A stretch of DNA of 64,000 nucleotides, taken from NCBI RefSeq assembly GCF_000380185.1, contig NZ_KB904746.1:62001-126000 (forward strand), written 5' to 3'. A program made the translations under genes and the position numbers. Within the stretch, counting starts at the first letter, position 1, and each line of letters begins with the position of its first letter. The notes below the pieces were generated by a model. That model ran no database searches. It was not told the origin of the DNA and worked only from the letters and a program-made list of their open reading frames with translations. Shown in pieces: positions 17,489 to 25,646 of the stretch. The DNA is from Thiofilum flexile DSM 14609 (lineage in GTDB: Bacteria; Pseudomonadota; Gammaproteobacteria; Thiotrichales; Thiotrichaceae).

Positions 17489-17938
17489 ATGCTTAATATC
17501 ACTGACTGGACTATCATCGGCATCGCCTTAGCGGCTGCGACCATTGCCCTACTATTTTTACGTCCCCAAACTAATAGCCGTGATCTAAGTCGTTTGCGGG
17601 ATTTACGCCTCCAAGCCGAACAAGAACAACGCCAAAGTGCCGAGTGGATCAGCACTCTAAAACAAGCCGCTGAACAAGCGGATACTTGGAGCGAACAAGC
17701 TAAACGCCATACCCAAAATATCGAATTATATGAAGCTAAATGCCAAGCGCATTGTGAGGAATCTAAAGAGCTACTAGAGCAATTACGAACTCAAGTCAGC
17801 ACTATAGATCCCCTACACTCATCCTCTATGTCGAACCCACACCTAGATCAAGCACCTGCGAATCAAAGTGTGCAAGATGTAGCCGATGAAATCATTTATG
17901 GCGTGAAAGATGAGGTCATCCATAGCATTAAAAATTAA
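17489..17938 (+). CDS. Hypothetical membrane-anchored coiled-coil protein
   Basis: Unrecognised 149-residue protein. Residues 7-24 (WTIIGIALAAATIALLFL) are one membrane segment, followed by a Gln/Glu/Arg-rich coiled coil from about 33 to 105 and an acidic tail with a VADEIIYGVKDEVIHSIKN end. The topology suggests a single N-terminal anchor with a cytoplasmic coil, as in small division- or envelope-associated proteins. It lies 81 bases after mltA and converges on the Atm1-like exporter gene. Confidence 0.7.
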   Translation: MLNITDWTIIGIALAAATIALLFLRPQTNSRDLSRLRDLRLQAEQEQRQSAEWISTLKQAAEQADTWSEQAKRHTQNIELYEAKCQAHCEESKELLEQLRTQVSTIDPLHSSSMSNPHLDQAPANQSVQDVADEIIYGVKDEVIHSIKN

Positions 17939-17958
17939 CAACTCAGTTTCTCACCTTT

Positions 17959-19752
17959 TTAATGCTGTTCCTCGCGTTGTTGTAATTCCCAAAGGGCTGC
18001 GTAATGCCCTTTGAGTGCTAGCAGTGCTGGATGTGTCCCCTGTTCCACCACACGCCCCGCATCCAGCACCACAATCTGATCGGCATTCACAATAGTGGAT
18101 AGACGATGCGCAATAATCAGCGTGGTATGATCCCCCGCGACCTCCTCTAAGGTACGCTGAATCGCCCGTTCCGTTGTGCTATCAAGCGAAGAAGTGGCTT
18201 CATCAAAAATTAAAATCGGTGGCTGTTTTAAAATCGCCCGCGCAATAGCGACTCGCTGCTTCTCGCCCCCCGATAGTTTCAAACCGCGCTCACCCACCAC
18301 CGTATCCCAACCGTCCGGTAGCTTGGCAATAAATTCGGCTATATGTGCCATCCGTGCCGCTTGCTCTAGATCGGCCTGTGTCGCATCGGGTTTGCCGTAT
18401 TGCAAATTAAACCGCAGGGTTTCATTAAAGAGCACCGTATCCTGTGGCACAATCCCAATAGCACGGCGCAAACTTTCCTGTGTGACTGCGCGAATATCTT
18501 GTCCATCAATGAAAATAGCGCCCCCTGTCACATCATAAAAACGATAGAGGAGCCGTGCCAAAGTCGACTTACCCGCGCCACTCTGCCCCACCACTGCCAC
18601 AGTTTTTCCGGCGGGAATAGTGAGAGTTAGACCATGCAAAATTTGTCTATCCGCCTGATAGCCAAACTCCACCTGCTCAAAACGTATCTCGCCTTTTGCC
18701 ACTTTTAAAGCTGGGGCATGGGGTAAATCTTGAATCTCCGGCTGTTGATCGAGGAGGCGAAAGACGGTATCCATATCTGCCAAGGTGTATTTCAATGAGC
18801 GATAAATCATCCCTAAGGAGTTTAAGGGGATAAAAAGCTGCAACATAAAGGCATTGACCATGACTAGGCTACCCAGACTCATTTGCCCCTGTAATACATC
18901 ATTAGCCGCCACCCACATAATAATCGTCACCCCAACAGCTATAATCGCGGATTGCCCAAAGTTCAGCAGTGACATACTAGTCTGGCTTTTAACTGCATAG
19001 CCCTCCCATTCGTTTAAGGTTTTATCGTAGCGGGCTAGCTCTAGATGCTCATTATTAAAATACTTCACCGTTTCGTAATTGACGAGGCTATCGATAGCTT
19101 GATTATTGGCTTGGGAATCGAGGGTATTCATAGTGTGGCGATCATCCATGCGCCAATCGGCCATGCGTAGGGTAAACCACACATACACCGCTATGGTGCC
19201 AAAGGTAATCAGGGCAAAGATGGGGGGATACTCTTTGAGTAAGATAATCCCGACTAACAAAAACTCGACCATGATCGGGATAATGCTAAAGGTCATAAAA
19301 TTCATGAGCGAGCTAACCGAGCGCGTGCCCCGCTCTAAATCGCGACTAATCGCACCGATTTTACGCTCTAAGTGAAAACGTAGGGATTGTGTATGTAAAT
19401 GCTCTAATACCCGTAATGATAAGCGCCGCATCGCCCGATAACGCACCCGCGCAAACACCACATCGCGCAGCTCATTAAAGGCGGCACTTAATAAACGTAA
19501 TAAGCCATAGCCTAATAATAAAGCGATGGGTAATACCACCACCTGCTCTGGCTTATGCTCTAAAGCATCTACAATACCCTTGAGCATGACCGGAACCCCT
19601 ACGGTTGCCACTTTCGACAATACTAGGCAACTTAAGGCAAAAATCGCGCGACTACGAAAATCGAGTAAAAACGGTAGGACTGATTTTAAATTATCCCAAT
19701 CACGTCGATCCGTGTGGGGGCGTTGTGTACGTGATGAACCCATACCAATCAT
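17959..19752 (-). CDS. Atm1/ABCB7-type ABC exporter
   Basis: Fused membrane and ATPase half-transporter of 597 residues that acts as a homodimer. Residues about 30-325 hold six membrane spans; LVNYETVKYFNNEHLE near 225 is the hallmark of the Atm1/HMT1 group, whose members export glutathione-linked sulfur or metal compounds. The ATPase has Walker A GQSGAGKST near 384, signature LSGGEKQRVAIARA near 488 and FDEATSSLDS. Start may be the ATG at 19752 or at 19743. It diverges from rluB with a 60-base gap. Confidence 0.92.
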   Translation of the reverse strand: MIGMGSSRTQRPHTDRRDWDNLKSVLPFLLDFRSRAIFALSCLVLSKVATVGVPVMLKGIVDALEHKPEQVVVLPIALLLGYGLLRLLSAAFNELRDVVFARVRYRAMRRLSLRVLEHLHTQSLRFHLERKIGAISRDLERGTRSVSSLMNFMTFSIIPIMVEFLLVGIILLKEYPPIFALITFGTIAVYVWFTLRMADWRMDDRHTMNTLDSQANNQAIDSLVNYETVKYFNNEHLELARYDKTLNEWEGYAVKSQTSMSLLNFGQSAIIAVGVTIIMWVAANDVLQGQMSLGSLVMVNAFMLQLFIPLNSLGMIYRSLKYTLADMDTVFRLLDQQPEIQDLPHAPALKVAKGEIRFEQVEFGYQADRQILHGLTLTIPAGKTVAVVGQSGAGKSTLARLLYRFYDVTGGAIFIDGQDIRAVTQESLRRAIGIVPQDTVLFNETLRFNLQYGKPDATQADLEQAARMAHIAEFIAKLPDGWDTVVGERGLKLSGGEKQRVAIARAILKQPPILIFDEATSSLDSTTERAIQRTLEEVAGDHTTLIIAHRLSTIVNADQIVVLDAGRVVEQGTHPALLALKGHYAALWELQQREEQH

Positions 19753-19812
19753 TTATGAAAATCCTAATAGACAATGGCATAATACTACTTTTATTTTCCA
19801 GACCTTGCCCTG

Positions 19813-20739
19813 ATGAAAGAACGTATTCAAAAATTACTAGCCCATGCAGGCTATGGTTCACGCCGTGAAATTGAACGCTGGATTGAAGCGGGCGAGGTGA
19901 TGATTAATGGTAAACCCGCGACGTTAGGACAACTCATCGACGCTACCGAACAGATTAGTCTGAGGGGGCAGCGTATTCGTTTAGAAACACGTCTTGCAGC
20001 CACGCCAAAAGTGATTATGTATCACAAAAAAGCGGGGGAGATGTGTACCCGCTCCGACCCCGAAGGTCGCCCTACTGTGTTTCAAAGCCTGCCCCGCCTA
20101 CAACAAGGGCGCTGGGTGATGGTGGGGCGTCTAGATGTGAATACCGATGGATTGCTACTCTTTACCACCGATGGCGAGCTGGCTAATCGCCTAATGCACC
20201 CCTCCTCTGAGGTAGAGCGTGAATATGCCGTGCGTGTATTAGGTGAAGTCACTCCTGAGATGATTCAACAGCTCGAAACTGGGGTTGAATTAGAAGATGG
20301 TCAAGCCAAATTTGACTCGGTGAAAGAGGCGGGCGGCGAAGGGGCTAATCATTGGTATCATGTGATTTTGCGTGAAGGACGTAACCGTGAAGTGCGTCGC
20401 CTGTGGGAGGCGATAGACGTAACGGTAAGCCGTTTAATTCGGGTGCGTTATGGGGTGATTAGTTTGCCGCGTTATTTACGCCAAGGTCATGCTGAGGAGT
20501 TGGATGTTAAAGCTTTGCGTAAATTGTATGAGTCTGTGGGTTTAAAATTTGAAGACGGCACCTTAGATGCACATAAACCCGTGCGTCGTACTAGCCCAGA
20601 GCGCGGTTCTGCGGCACCAAAACGTTTTGAACGCGAGTCTGTCCGCGATACAGAAGGCCGACGCTCTTCTAGACGCCCTAGTGCGAATGCGCCCACATCA
20701 CGCACTTCAGCACCTAGACCGACAGGACGGCATCGGTAA
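19813..20739 (+). CDS. rluB: 23S rRNA pseudouridine synthase RluB
   Basis: Isomerises uridine 2605 in 23S rRNA (E. coli numbering). The N-terminal S4 domain is MKERIQKLLAHAGYGSRREI and onward; the synthase core has VGRLDVNTDGLLLFTTDGE, which holds the catalytic Asp. The sequence REGRNREVRRLWEAI is typical of RluB. The last 50 residues are a basic, Ser/Arg-rich disordered tail, common in this family. 308 residues. Confidence 0.95.
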   Translation: MKERIQKLLAHAGYGSRREIERWIEAGEVMINGKPATLGQLIDATEQISLRGQRIRLETRLAATPKVIMYHKKAGEMCTRSDPEGRPTVFQSLPRLQQGRWVMVGRLDVNTDGLLLFTTDGELANRLMHPSSEVEREYAVRVLGEVTPEMIQQLETGVELEDGQAKFDSVKEAGGEGANHWYHVILREGRNREVRRLWEAIDVTVSRLIRVRYGVISLPRYLRQGHAEELDVKALRKLYESVGLKFEDGTLDAHKPVRRTSPERGSAAPKRFERESVRDTEGRRSSRRPSANAPTSRTSAPRPTGRHR

Positions 20740-20888
20740 TCCCCCAAAAGGCTGGCTTTTGTAACCAGCCTTAGAAACCTAAATATTAAGCCCCAACACT
20801 AGTTGACTGTATATCTACCTATTGAACAATTTGACTTTGTGTAATACCACCTTTCTTTTGAGCATCAAGTAGAACCATTGATATTGAT

Positions 20889-20912
20889 ATATTTGGCAAA
20901 ATCACCAAATAT
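20889..20912. promoter_or_regulatory. Inverted repeat before the dual-OB operon
   Basis: ATATTTGG and CCAAATAT, perfect 8-bp arms with an 8-base spacer, about 100 bases before the first gene. It may be an operator. No regulator is encoded in the operon, so the binding factor is unknown. Confidence 0.35.
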
Positions 20913-21010
20913 CACTTCAATTTTACTGGGATTGGTCTTCTCCTATACTCTAGGGATAGTTCGCATCTAACTAATGATAAATATTAAAATTAATATGGTA
21001 AAGATAGCAA

Positions 21011-21622
21011 ATGAATCAATCGGAAATTGTTATACTGGCAAACTCAATTAAAAATGGGCAGCACTGTGTTGCTGGTAAGTGCTTCGGTACAAAAAGCTGG
21101 ATTCGACCTGTTTCTAATGAACAGGGAGCTGAGCTAAGTGATAATCAAGTCAAATATAAAAATATTCATGGCATATATACGGTAAAACCACTTCAAAGAA
21201 TCCGTATGGGGTTTTCTCGACATGTTCCACTATCTCATCAACCTGAAAATTTCTTAATTGATGGTAAATTATGGCAGCAAAATTACTCTATTGAAGCAGC
21301 AGAAATTAAAAACTATCTAGATACACCTATTGACTTATGGGGAACTGATAATAGAGTACAGTATGAAAAAATTTTCTTAGGGCTTTACAATATTAAGCAG
21401 TCACTTTACCTTGTACAAGTAGAAAATATAATGCTCTATTATAACAATAATAGAAGAAGGGCAAGCTTTTCTTATAATAATATTAGCTATGACTTTGCTG
21501 TCACTGACCCTAAGTTTGATGAACTATACTCAAATGATCAAAAACTTAAAAATATTCTTTGTATAAGTCTTGGAGGAGAGTATAAAGAATATTGTTACAA
21601 GCTTGTAGCTACAATTTTTTGA
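21011..21622 (+). CDS. Dual OB-domain protein
   Basis: Protein of 203 residues that I recognise as a dual OB-fold family member: EIVILANSIKNGQHCVAGK at the N-terminus, WIRPVSNEQGAELSDNQVKY (residues about 31-50) and SHQPENFLID (about 76-85) match the family pattern (LANS-K, CVAG, WIRPVS, QPENW). Such folds bind nucleic acid or nucleotides; the function of this family is not established. First of three AT-rich genes with gaps of 8 and -1 bases. I recall dual-OB genes next to DUF488 genes in other bacteria, but could not check. Confidence 0.78.
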   Translation: MNQSEIVILANSIKNGQHCVAGKCFGTKSWIRPVSNEQGAELSDNQVKYKNIHGIYTVKPLQRIRMGFSRHVPLSHQPENFLIDGKLWQQNYSIEAAEIKNYLDTPIDLWGTDNRVQYEKIFLGLYNIKQSLYLVQVENIMLYYNNNRRRASFSYNNISYDFAVTDPKFDELYSNDQKLKNILCISLGGEYKEYCYKLVATIF

Positions 21623-21630
21623 GGTTTATT

Positions 21631-22071
21631 ATGAAAATTTATACTATAGGATTTACCAAAAAAAATGCAGAAACATTTTTTGGTTTTCTAAAAAAATCAG
21701 AAGTCAAAACACTTATTGATGTTCGTCTGAATAATGTATCTCAATTAGCAGGCTTTGCTAAAAAAGATGATTTAAAATTTTTTTTAAAAGAAATTTGCAA
21801 AACAGACTATATTCATATTCCAGAATTAACACCAACCAAAAATATTTTAGATGCTTATAAAAATGGAGATATATCATGGGAAGCTTACGAAGATAAATTT
21901 TTAAATATTATGGCTCAAAGAAATATAGAGAAATCAATAAAATCAAGCTTATTGAATCACAGCTGCTTATTATGTAGTGAACACGAGCCTCATTTTTGCC
22001 ACAGGAGGCTTATTGTCGAATATCTAAATAAACACTCTGATTTTAACCTTGAAGTAAAGCATCTATATTAA
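21631..22071 (+). CDS. DUF488 family protein
   Basis: Protein of 146 residues starting MKIYTIGFTKKNAETFF, the standard DUF488 opening (Y-T-I-G-x-[ST]). LIDVRLNN near 31 is the second conserved block, and CSEHEPHFCHRRLIVEYL near 117 is the third, with C-x(8)-CHR. The function is unknown; the conserved Arg, Cys and His residues suggest a nucleotide or metal site. The ATG at 21631 is preferred over 21592, which would overlap the upstream gene. It overlaps the next gene by one base (TAATG), indicating coupled translation. Confidence 0.9.
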   Translation: MKIYTIGFTKKNAETFFGFLKKSEVKTLIDVRLNNVSQLAGFAKKDDLKFFLKEICKTDYIHIPELTPTKNILDAYKNGDISWEAYEDKFLNIMAQRNIEKSIKSSLLNHSCLLCSEHEPHFCHRRLIVEYLNKHSDFNLEVKHLY

Positions 22072-22667
22072 TGATTAAGCTATTGATTCTATATCCAAAT
22101 CTTTTTAATTGCTATTCAAAATTCTCAAGGAAAATAGAAAAGATAACCTCTGGATTAGATAACGTTACTTTGATATATCCATCTGATCCAAATGAATTTA
22201 TTAAAAAAATTTGTGATAACAACTCACATATTACATCATGCGAAAACTTAGTTAATTGGACGATTGATGATTTAACTCATGCAATCGTTTTTGATGATGG
22301 TAAAGAGTTTCCAAAAGAGACTGCTCTATTACAATCTAGCGGCAAACCAGTGAGGGTTATTAAAATTGCTATAACTAGAGTAATAAATATTAAGACTAAG
22401 AACTCAATAAAAAATTCTCTAAATTACGAGTATATAGGAAGGGGTTCATATTGGGGTAACCCTCATTCTATGTACGAGAAAGGTGATGAGCGAGATGAAG
22501 TTATACGAAAATATAAATATGACTTTGACTTTGATAAATTTCCAAATAAGAAGAAATCGGAAGTTTATAAACTTGCAGGTAAGCAACTGGGGTGTTTTTG
22601 CAAACCACAAACCTGTCATGGTGATATTTTGGCAGACTTCTTAAATGCCTGGGATGATGGCAAATAA
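22071..22667 (+). CDS. SLOG-like domain fused to DUF4326
   Basis: Protein of 198 residues. The C-terminal half is DUF4326: YIGRGSYWGNPHSMYEKGDE (about 124-143), then LGCFCKPQTCHGDILADFL (about 174-192) with the CxC-x(4)-CHGD signature. The N-terminal 110 residues look like an alpha/beta Rossmann-type domain (LTHAIVFDDGKEFPKETALL, then KPVRVIKIAI), as in SLOG proteins that bind nucleotides. This half is a weaker call. The CH signature resembles that of the DUF488 protein just upstream. No enzymatic role is known to me. Confidence 0.75.
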   Translation: MIKLLILYPNLFNCYSKFSRKIEKITSGLDNVTLIYPSDPNEFIKKICDNNSHITSCENLVNWTIDDLTHAIVFDDGKEFPKETALLQSSGKPVRVIKIAITRVINIKTKNSIKNSLNYEYIGRGSYWGNPHSMYEKGDERDEVIRKYKYDFDFDKFPNKKKSEVYKLAGKQLGCFCKPQTCHGDILADFLNAWDDGK

Positions 22668-22741
22668 ATATTGACCAACCCAAAGGACTTTAAAGATATT
22701 CTACTAATAAAATCCATAATAACATTATCATAGATTTCAAA

Positions 22742-22779
22742 TTAACATCTAGTTTATTTTGATATAAACTAGATGTTAA
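22742..22779. terminator. 16-bp perfect hairpin after the dual-OB operon
   Basis: TTAACATCTAGTTTAT and ATAAACTAGATGTTAA form 16 consecutive pairs around TTTGAT. It lies 75 bases after the operon and 34 bases before the convergent DUF4442 gene end. Very stable for AT-rich DNA but without a long T run; a bidirectional terminator is likely. Confidence 0.6.
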
Positions 22780-22812
22780 CATAATTTAGCAAAAAATATA
22801 AAATCAATGACA

Positions 22813-23316
22813 CTACCCAATCGCCAGCGGTTTATGATCTTTCAAATACCCCTTAGGTCGAATCGCTACGGTACAAAAAACTACCGTACATAAGCGATCA
22901 TGTGCATCATATAAGCCATATTCAAAGGTTGGAGTACTACGTTTATGCTCTAATAACTCATCCCGAATTTTGCGTTCTAATTCGGGAGGAAAATCAAAAC
23001 GCAACTCTAAATCCGTTAGCCCAGCACGGCGAAAATCAATTTCTAATTTACGCGTCCATACATCATAGTTCTTAAATACTTTAGCACAAGCCAGTGGCGC
23101 AATAGGATCAACGAGAGAAGCTTGAAAACCACCAAACATACCGCCTCCCATGTTTTTTGAAATCGCTGTGAGGGGGAGTTTAATACGAATATGTCGCCAC
23201 TCATTTTCCATAGCAACCACTTTAATACGCATCATCCACCAAGCGGGATACCATTCCAATAATTTGGAATCGGACAAGAAACTAAAACTTTTTTGGATAA
23301 ACTGAGCAATATTCAA
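22813..23316 (-). CDS. DUF4442 hotdog-fold thioesterase-like protein
   Basis: Protein of 167 residues of the DUF4442 family, a hotdog-fold group related to acyl-CoA thioesterases. WYPAWWMMRIKVV near 22, the helix-starting GGGMFGGFQASLVDPIAPLA near 56 and VWTRKLEIDFRRAG near 85 are the typical blocks. The substrate is unknown. It is the downstream neighbour of gmk, 6 bases away on the same strand. Confidence 0.85.
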   Translation of the reverse strand: MNIAQFIQKSFSFLSDSKLLEWYPAWWMMRIKVVAMENEWRHIRIKLPLTAISKNMGGGMFGGFQASLVDPIAPLACAKVFKNYDVWTRKLEIDFRRAGLTDLELRFDFPPELERKIRDELLEHKRSTPTFEYGLYDAHDRLCTVVFCTVAIRPKGYLKDHKPLAIG

Positions 23317-23322
23317 AACGGG

Positions 23323-23940
23323 CTACTCGCTAATTAATTGAGATAGTAAAGAGGCTTTATTTTGTTGTTGTAATTTCATTCTTAAGCGCTGGCAGCGGAA
23401 AATACTCATTAAATCTTGCAGTGCCTCATCAAAATCATCATTGATTACCAAATAATCATATTCATTATAATGAGATAACTCGCGTTGAGCATCGCGCATG
23501 CGGCGTGCAATGATTTCATCACTATCTTGGCGGCGATTGCGTAAACGCTCCTCTAATGCCCGTTGACTCGGCGGCAAAATAAAAACACTAATCACATCAT
23601 TAGTGCGTTGTCTGACCTGCTGCGCCCCTTGCCAATCAATTTCTAAAATCACATCGAAGCCAGATTTTAATTGCTCGTCTACGGTTTGACGCGAAGTGCC
23701 ATAATAGTTATCAAATACCTGAGCATATTCGAGGAAATTATCCTCCTCAATTTGACGTTGAAACTCGCCCATAGACACAAAATGATAATGCTTACCCTGC
23801 TCCTCGCCCGGACGGGGTTGGCGGGTGGTGAGCGAAACGGAGACGACTGCCTGAGGTAATTCGAGTCGTAAGGCATTGAGTAGGCTGGTTTTACCCCCAC
23901 CTGATGGTGCTGAAACAATATAAAGTTGTCCGGTCTTCAC
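23323..23940 (-). CDS. gmk: Guanylate kinase
   Basis: Phosphorylates GMP to GDP with ATP. 205 residues, Walker A SAPSGGGKTSLL at 10-21, then SVSLTTRQPRPGEEQGKHYHF near 34 (GMP-binding Ser/Arg/Tyr residues) and ILEIDWQGAQQVR near 96. All standard. The usual downstream partner rpoZ is absent; a DUF4442 gene takes its place. Confidence 0.97.
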   Translation of the reverse strand: MKTGQLYIVSAPSGGGKTSLLNALRLELPQAVVSVSLTTRQPRPGEEQGKHYHFVSMGEFQRQIEEDNFLEYAQVFDNYYGTSRQTVDEQLKSGFDVILEIDWQGAQQVRQRTNDVISVFILPPSQRALEERLRNRRQDSDEIIARRMRDAQRELSHYNEYDYLVINDDFDEALQDLMSIFRCQRLRMKLQQQNKASLLSQLISE

Positions 23941-24063
23941 GCTATACTCCTAAGATAACTACCCAATACTGATCGAAAAACTGGGGTCTATTAAATAAAT
24001 ATGCGATTATACGGCTAAGGCGCAATAGTTAAAATCTCAAGAAGCAATAGGAGCAGAGATACC

Positions 24064-24948
24064 ATGATCGAAGTGATACCAGTTCCAGCTTTTACTGATA
24101 ATTATATTTGGTTTATCACGGATAAAGATGAGTCTAGCAATACCCTCTCCGCTATCACTGCATTGACCATTATTCAACAATCGACTGAAAAAGAAGGCAA
24201 TTCTGAGCAAGCAATGGTCTCTATTTCCCATACCCGCCGCCCAGTAGCGATTGTTGATCCGGGGGATGCTGCAGTGGTATTCGCGGCCTTAGAGGAGCAT
24301 CAATTAGAGCCTATTGCTATCTTAATCACCCATAGACATCGTGACCATGTGGGGGGGATTGAGGAAATTTTACAACGCTATCCACATATTCCTGTCTATG
24401 GCCCCGAAACGGAAGAAATTCCACACCGCACCCATGCCTTAAATGAGAGGGATATGATATCGCTAGCTCCATTGCATTTAGAGCTTAAAGTCTTAGATGT
24501 GCGTGGGCATACGGCGGGACATATTGCCTATTATGGGGCTAATCGTTTGTTTTGTGGGGATACCATTTTTGCCAATGGCTGCGGGCGGGTATTCGATAGT
24601 ACCTTAGAAGAGTTATACCACTCTCTACAAAAAATCGCTCACCTACCCTCTGAAACACTCGTGTATTGTGCGCATGAATATACTGTGGACAATTTAGGTT
24701 TTGCGAAATGGGTAGAGCCGGATAATGAGGCTATTGATGCGCGTTTAGAAGCCTGTTGGGATTTAATTGATAATGGCAAGGGTACAGTGCCCTTTATTTT
24801 AGGCTATGAATTTAATACTAATCCCTTTTTACGCACTCATATTCCAGAGGTCATTAAAAAAGCCGAATCGGTAGCCGGGCGTGAATTAAAAACCCCCGAA
24901 GAGGTATTTGCCACCTTACGAATTTGGAAAGATACTGAGTATGATTAA
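24064..24948 (+). CDS. gloB: Hydroxyacylglutathione hydrolase (glyoxalase II) with insertion
   Basis: Hydrolyses S-D-lactoylglutathione, second step of methylglyoxal detoxification. Metallo-beta-lactamase fold with THRHRDH (metal site), the HTAGH motif near 157 and GCGRVFDSTLEELYHSL near 178; the C-terminal FNTNPFLR and KTPEEVFATLR are glyoxalase II hallmarks. At 294 residues it is about 40 longer than E. coli GloB. The excess is a Ser/Thr/Glu-rich insert at about residues 22-54, between the first strand and IVDPGD, a surface loop in the fold. Confidence 0.95.
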   Translation: MIEVIPVPAFTDNYIWFITDKDESSNTLSAITALTIIQQSTEKEGNSEQAMVSISHTRRPVAIVDPGDAAVVFAALEEHQLEPIAILITHRHRDHVGGIEEILQRYPHIPVYGPETEEIPHRTHALNERDMISLAPLHLELKVLDVRGHTAGHIAYYGANRLFCGDTIFANGCGRVFDSTLEELYHSLQKIAHLPSETLVYCAHEYTVDNLGFAKWVEPDNEAIDARLEACWDLIDNGKGTVPFILGYEFNTNPFLRTHIPEVIKKAESVAGRELKTPEEVFATLRIWKDTEYD

Positions 24949-24979
24949 TTCTGAATGCTAGCAGCTAAAGGATGCTATT

Positions 24980-25549
24980 ATGCCACTTGCCTATGATTTG
25001 CCCCCTATATCAGAGGATGACTATTTAGCGCGTGAGTTAGGTGCTAATGAGCGTCATGAGTATGTGGCTGGGCAAGTCTATTTAATGGCAGGCTCTAGTA
25101 AAAATCATAATCGTATTGCATTAAATATCGCTAGCTATTTTAATCAGCTTACGCGTGGCTCTAGTTGCCAAGTTTATGCCTCTGATATGAAAGTAAGGAT
25201 TAAAGAGCGTAATAGCTATTACTATCCTGATGTAGTCGTGAGTTGTGATAATAATGACAATAACGACTACTTTTTAGATTATCCGTGCTTAATCATAGAA
25301 GTAACTTCGGACTCGACTCTACGCAAAGACTACTTAGAAAAGTCCTTAGCCTATCAAAGTATTAGTTCGCTACAAACCTATATCATCGTGGCGCAAGATA
25401 AATATCAAGTCGATATTTTAAGGCGCAATGCTAAGGGGTATTGGGATTTAAGCCAAATGACAGGGTTAGAGCAAAGCATTGAATTACCTTGTCCCATTAG
25501 TCATTTAAGCTTACAAGAGATTTATCAGGATATATCATTCAATACATAA
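24980..25549 (+). CDS. Uma2-family (DUF820) putative endonuclease
   Basis: PD-(D/E)xK-fold protein of 189 residues in the Uma2 family, expanded in cyanobacteria and filamentous bacteria. It has ERHEYVAGQVYLMAGSSKNH near 24, YYYPDVVVSCDNND near 75 (catalytic Asp) and YPCLIIEVTSDSTLRKDY near 96, with the E-V-T-S signature. Cellular role unknown. It starts 31 bases after gloB and is followed by a terminator shared with gor. Confidence 0.93.
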   Translation: MPLAYDLPPISEDDYLARELGANERHEYVAGQVYLMAGSSKNHNRIALNIASYFNQLTRGSSCQVYASDMKVRIKERNSYYYPDVVVSCDNNDNNDYFLDYPCLIIEVTSDSTLRKDYLEKSLAYQSISSLQTYIIVAQDKYQVDILRRNAKGYWDLSQMTGLEQSIELPCPISHLSLQEIYQDISFNT

Positions 25550-25603
25550 GAAGAGCTTAATAATTATATTTTAAAGATTAAAATCTTACTCTACTCACAC
25601 AAT

Positions 25604-25628
25604 AAAAAGCCCCGATATGGGGCTTTTT
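25604..25628. terminator. Bidirectional terminator between Uma2 gene and gor
   Basis: AAAAAGCCCC-GATAT-GGGGCTTTTT: a perfect 10-bp stem with an A run on one side and a T run on the other, so it works for both convergent genes. Confidence 0.9.
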
Positions 25629-25646
25629 ATTTTCAGTGCGACAACA

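Noticed and set aside
17425-17655. Minus-strand frame after mltA
   Set aside because: Overlaps the plausible membrane/coiled-coil gene at 17489, no ribosome site, Arg/Ser-rich shadow composition.
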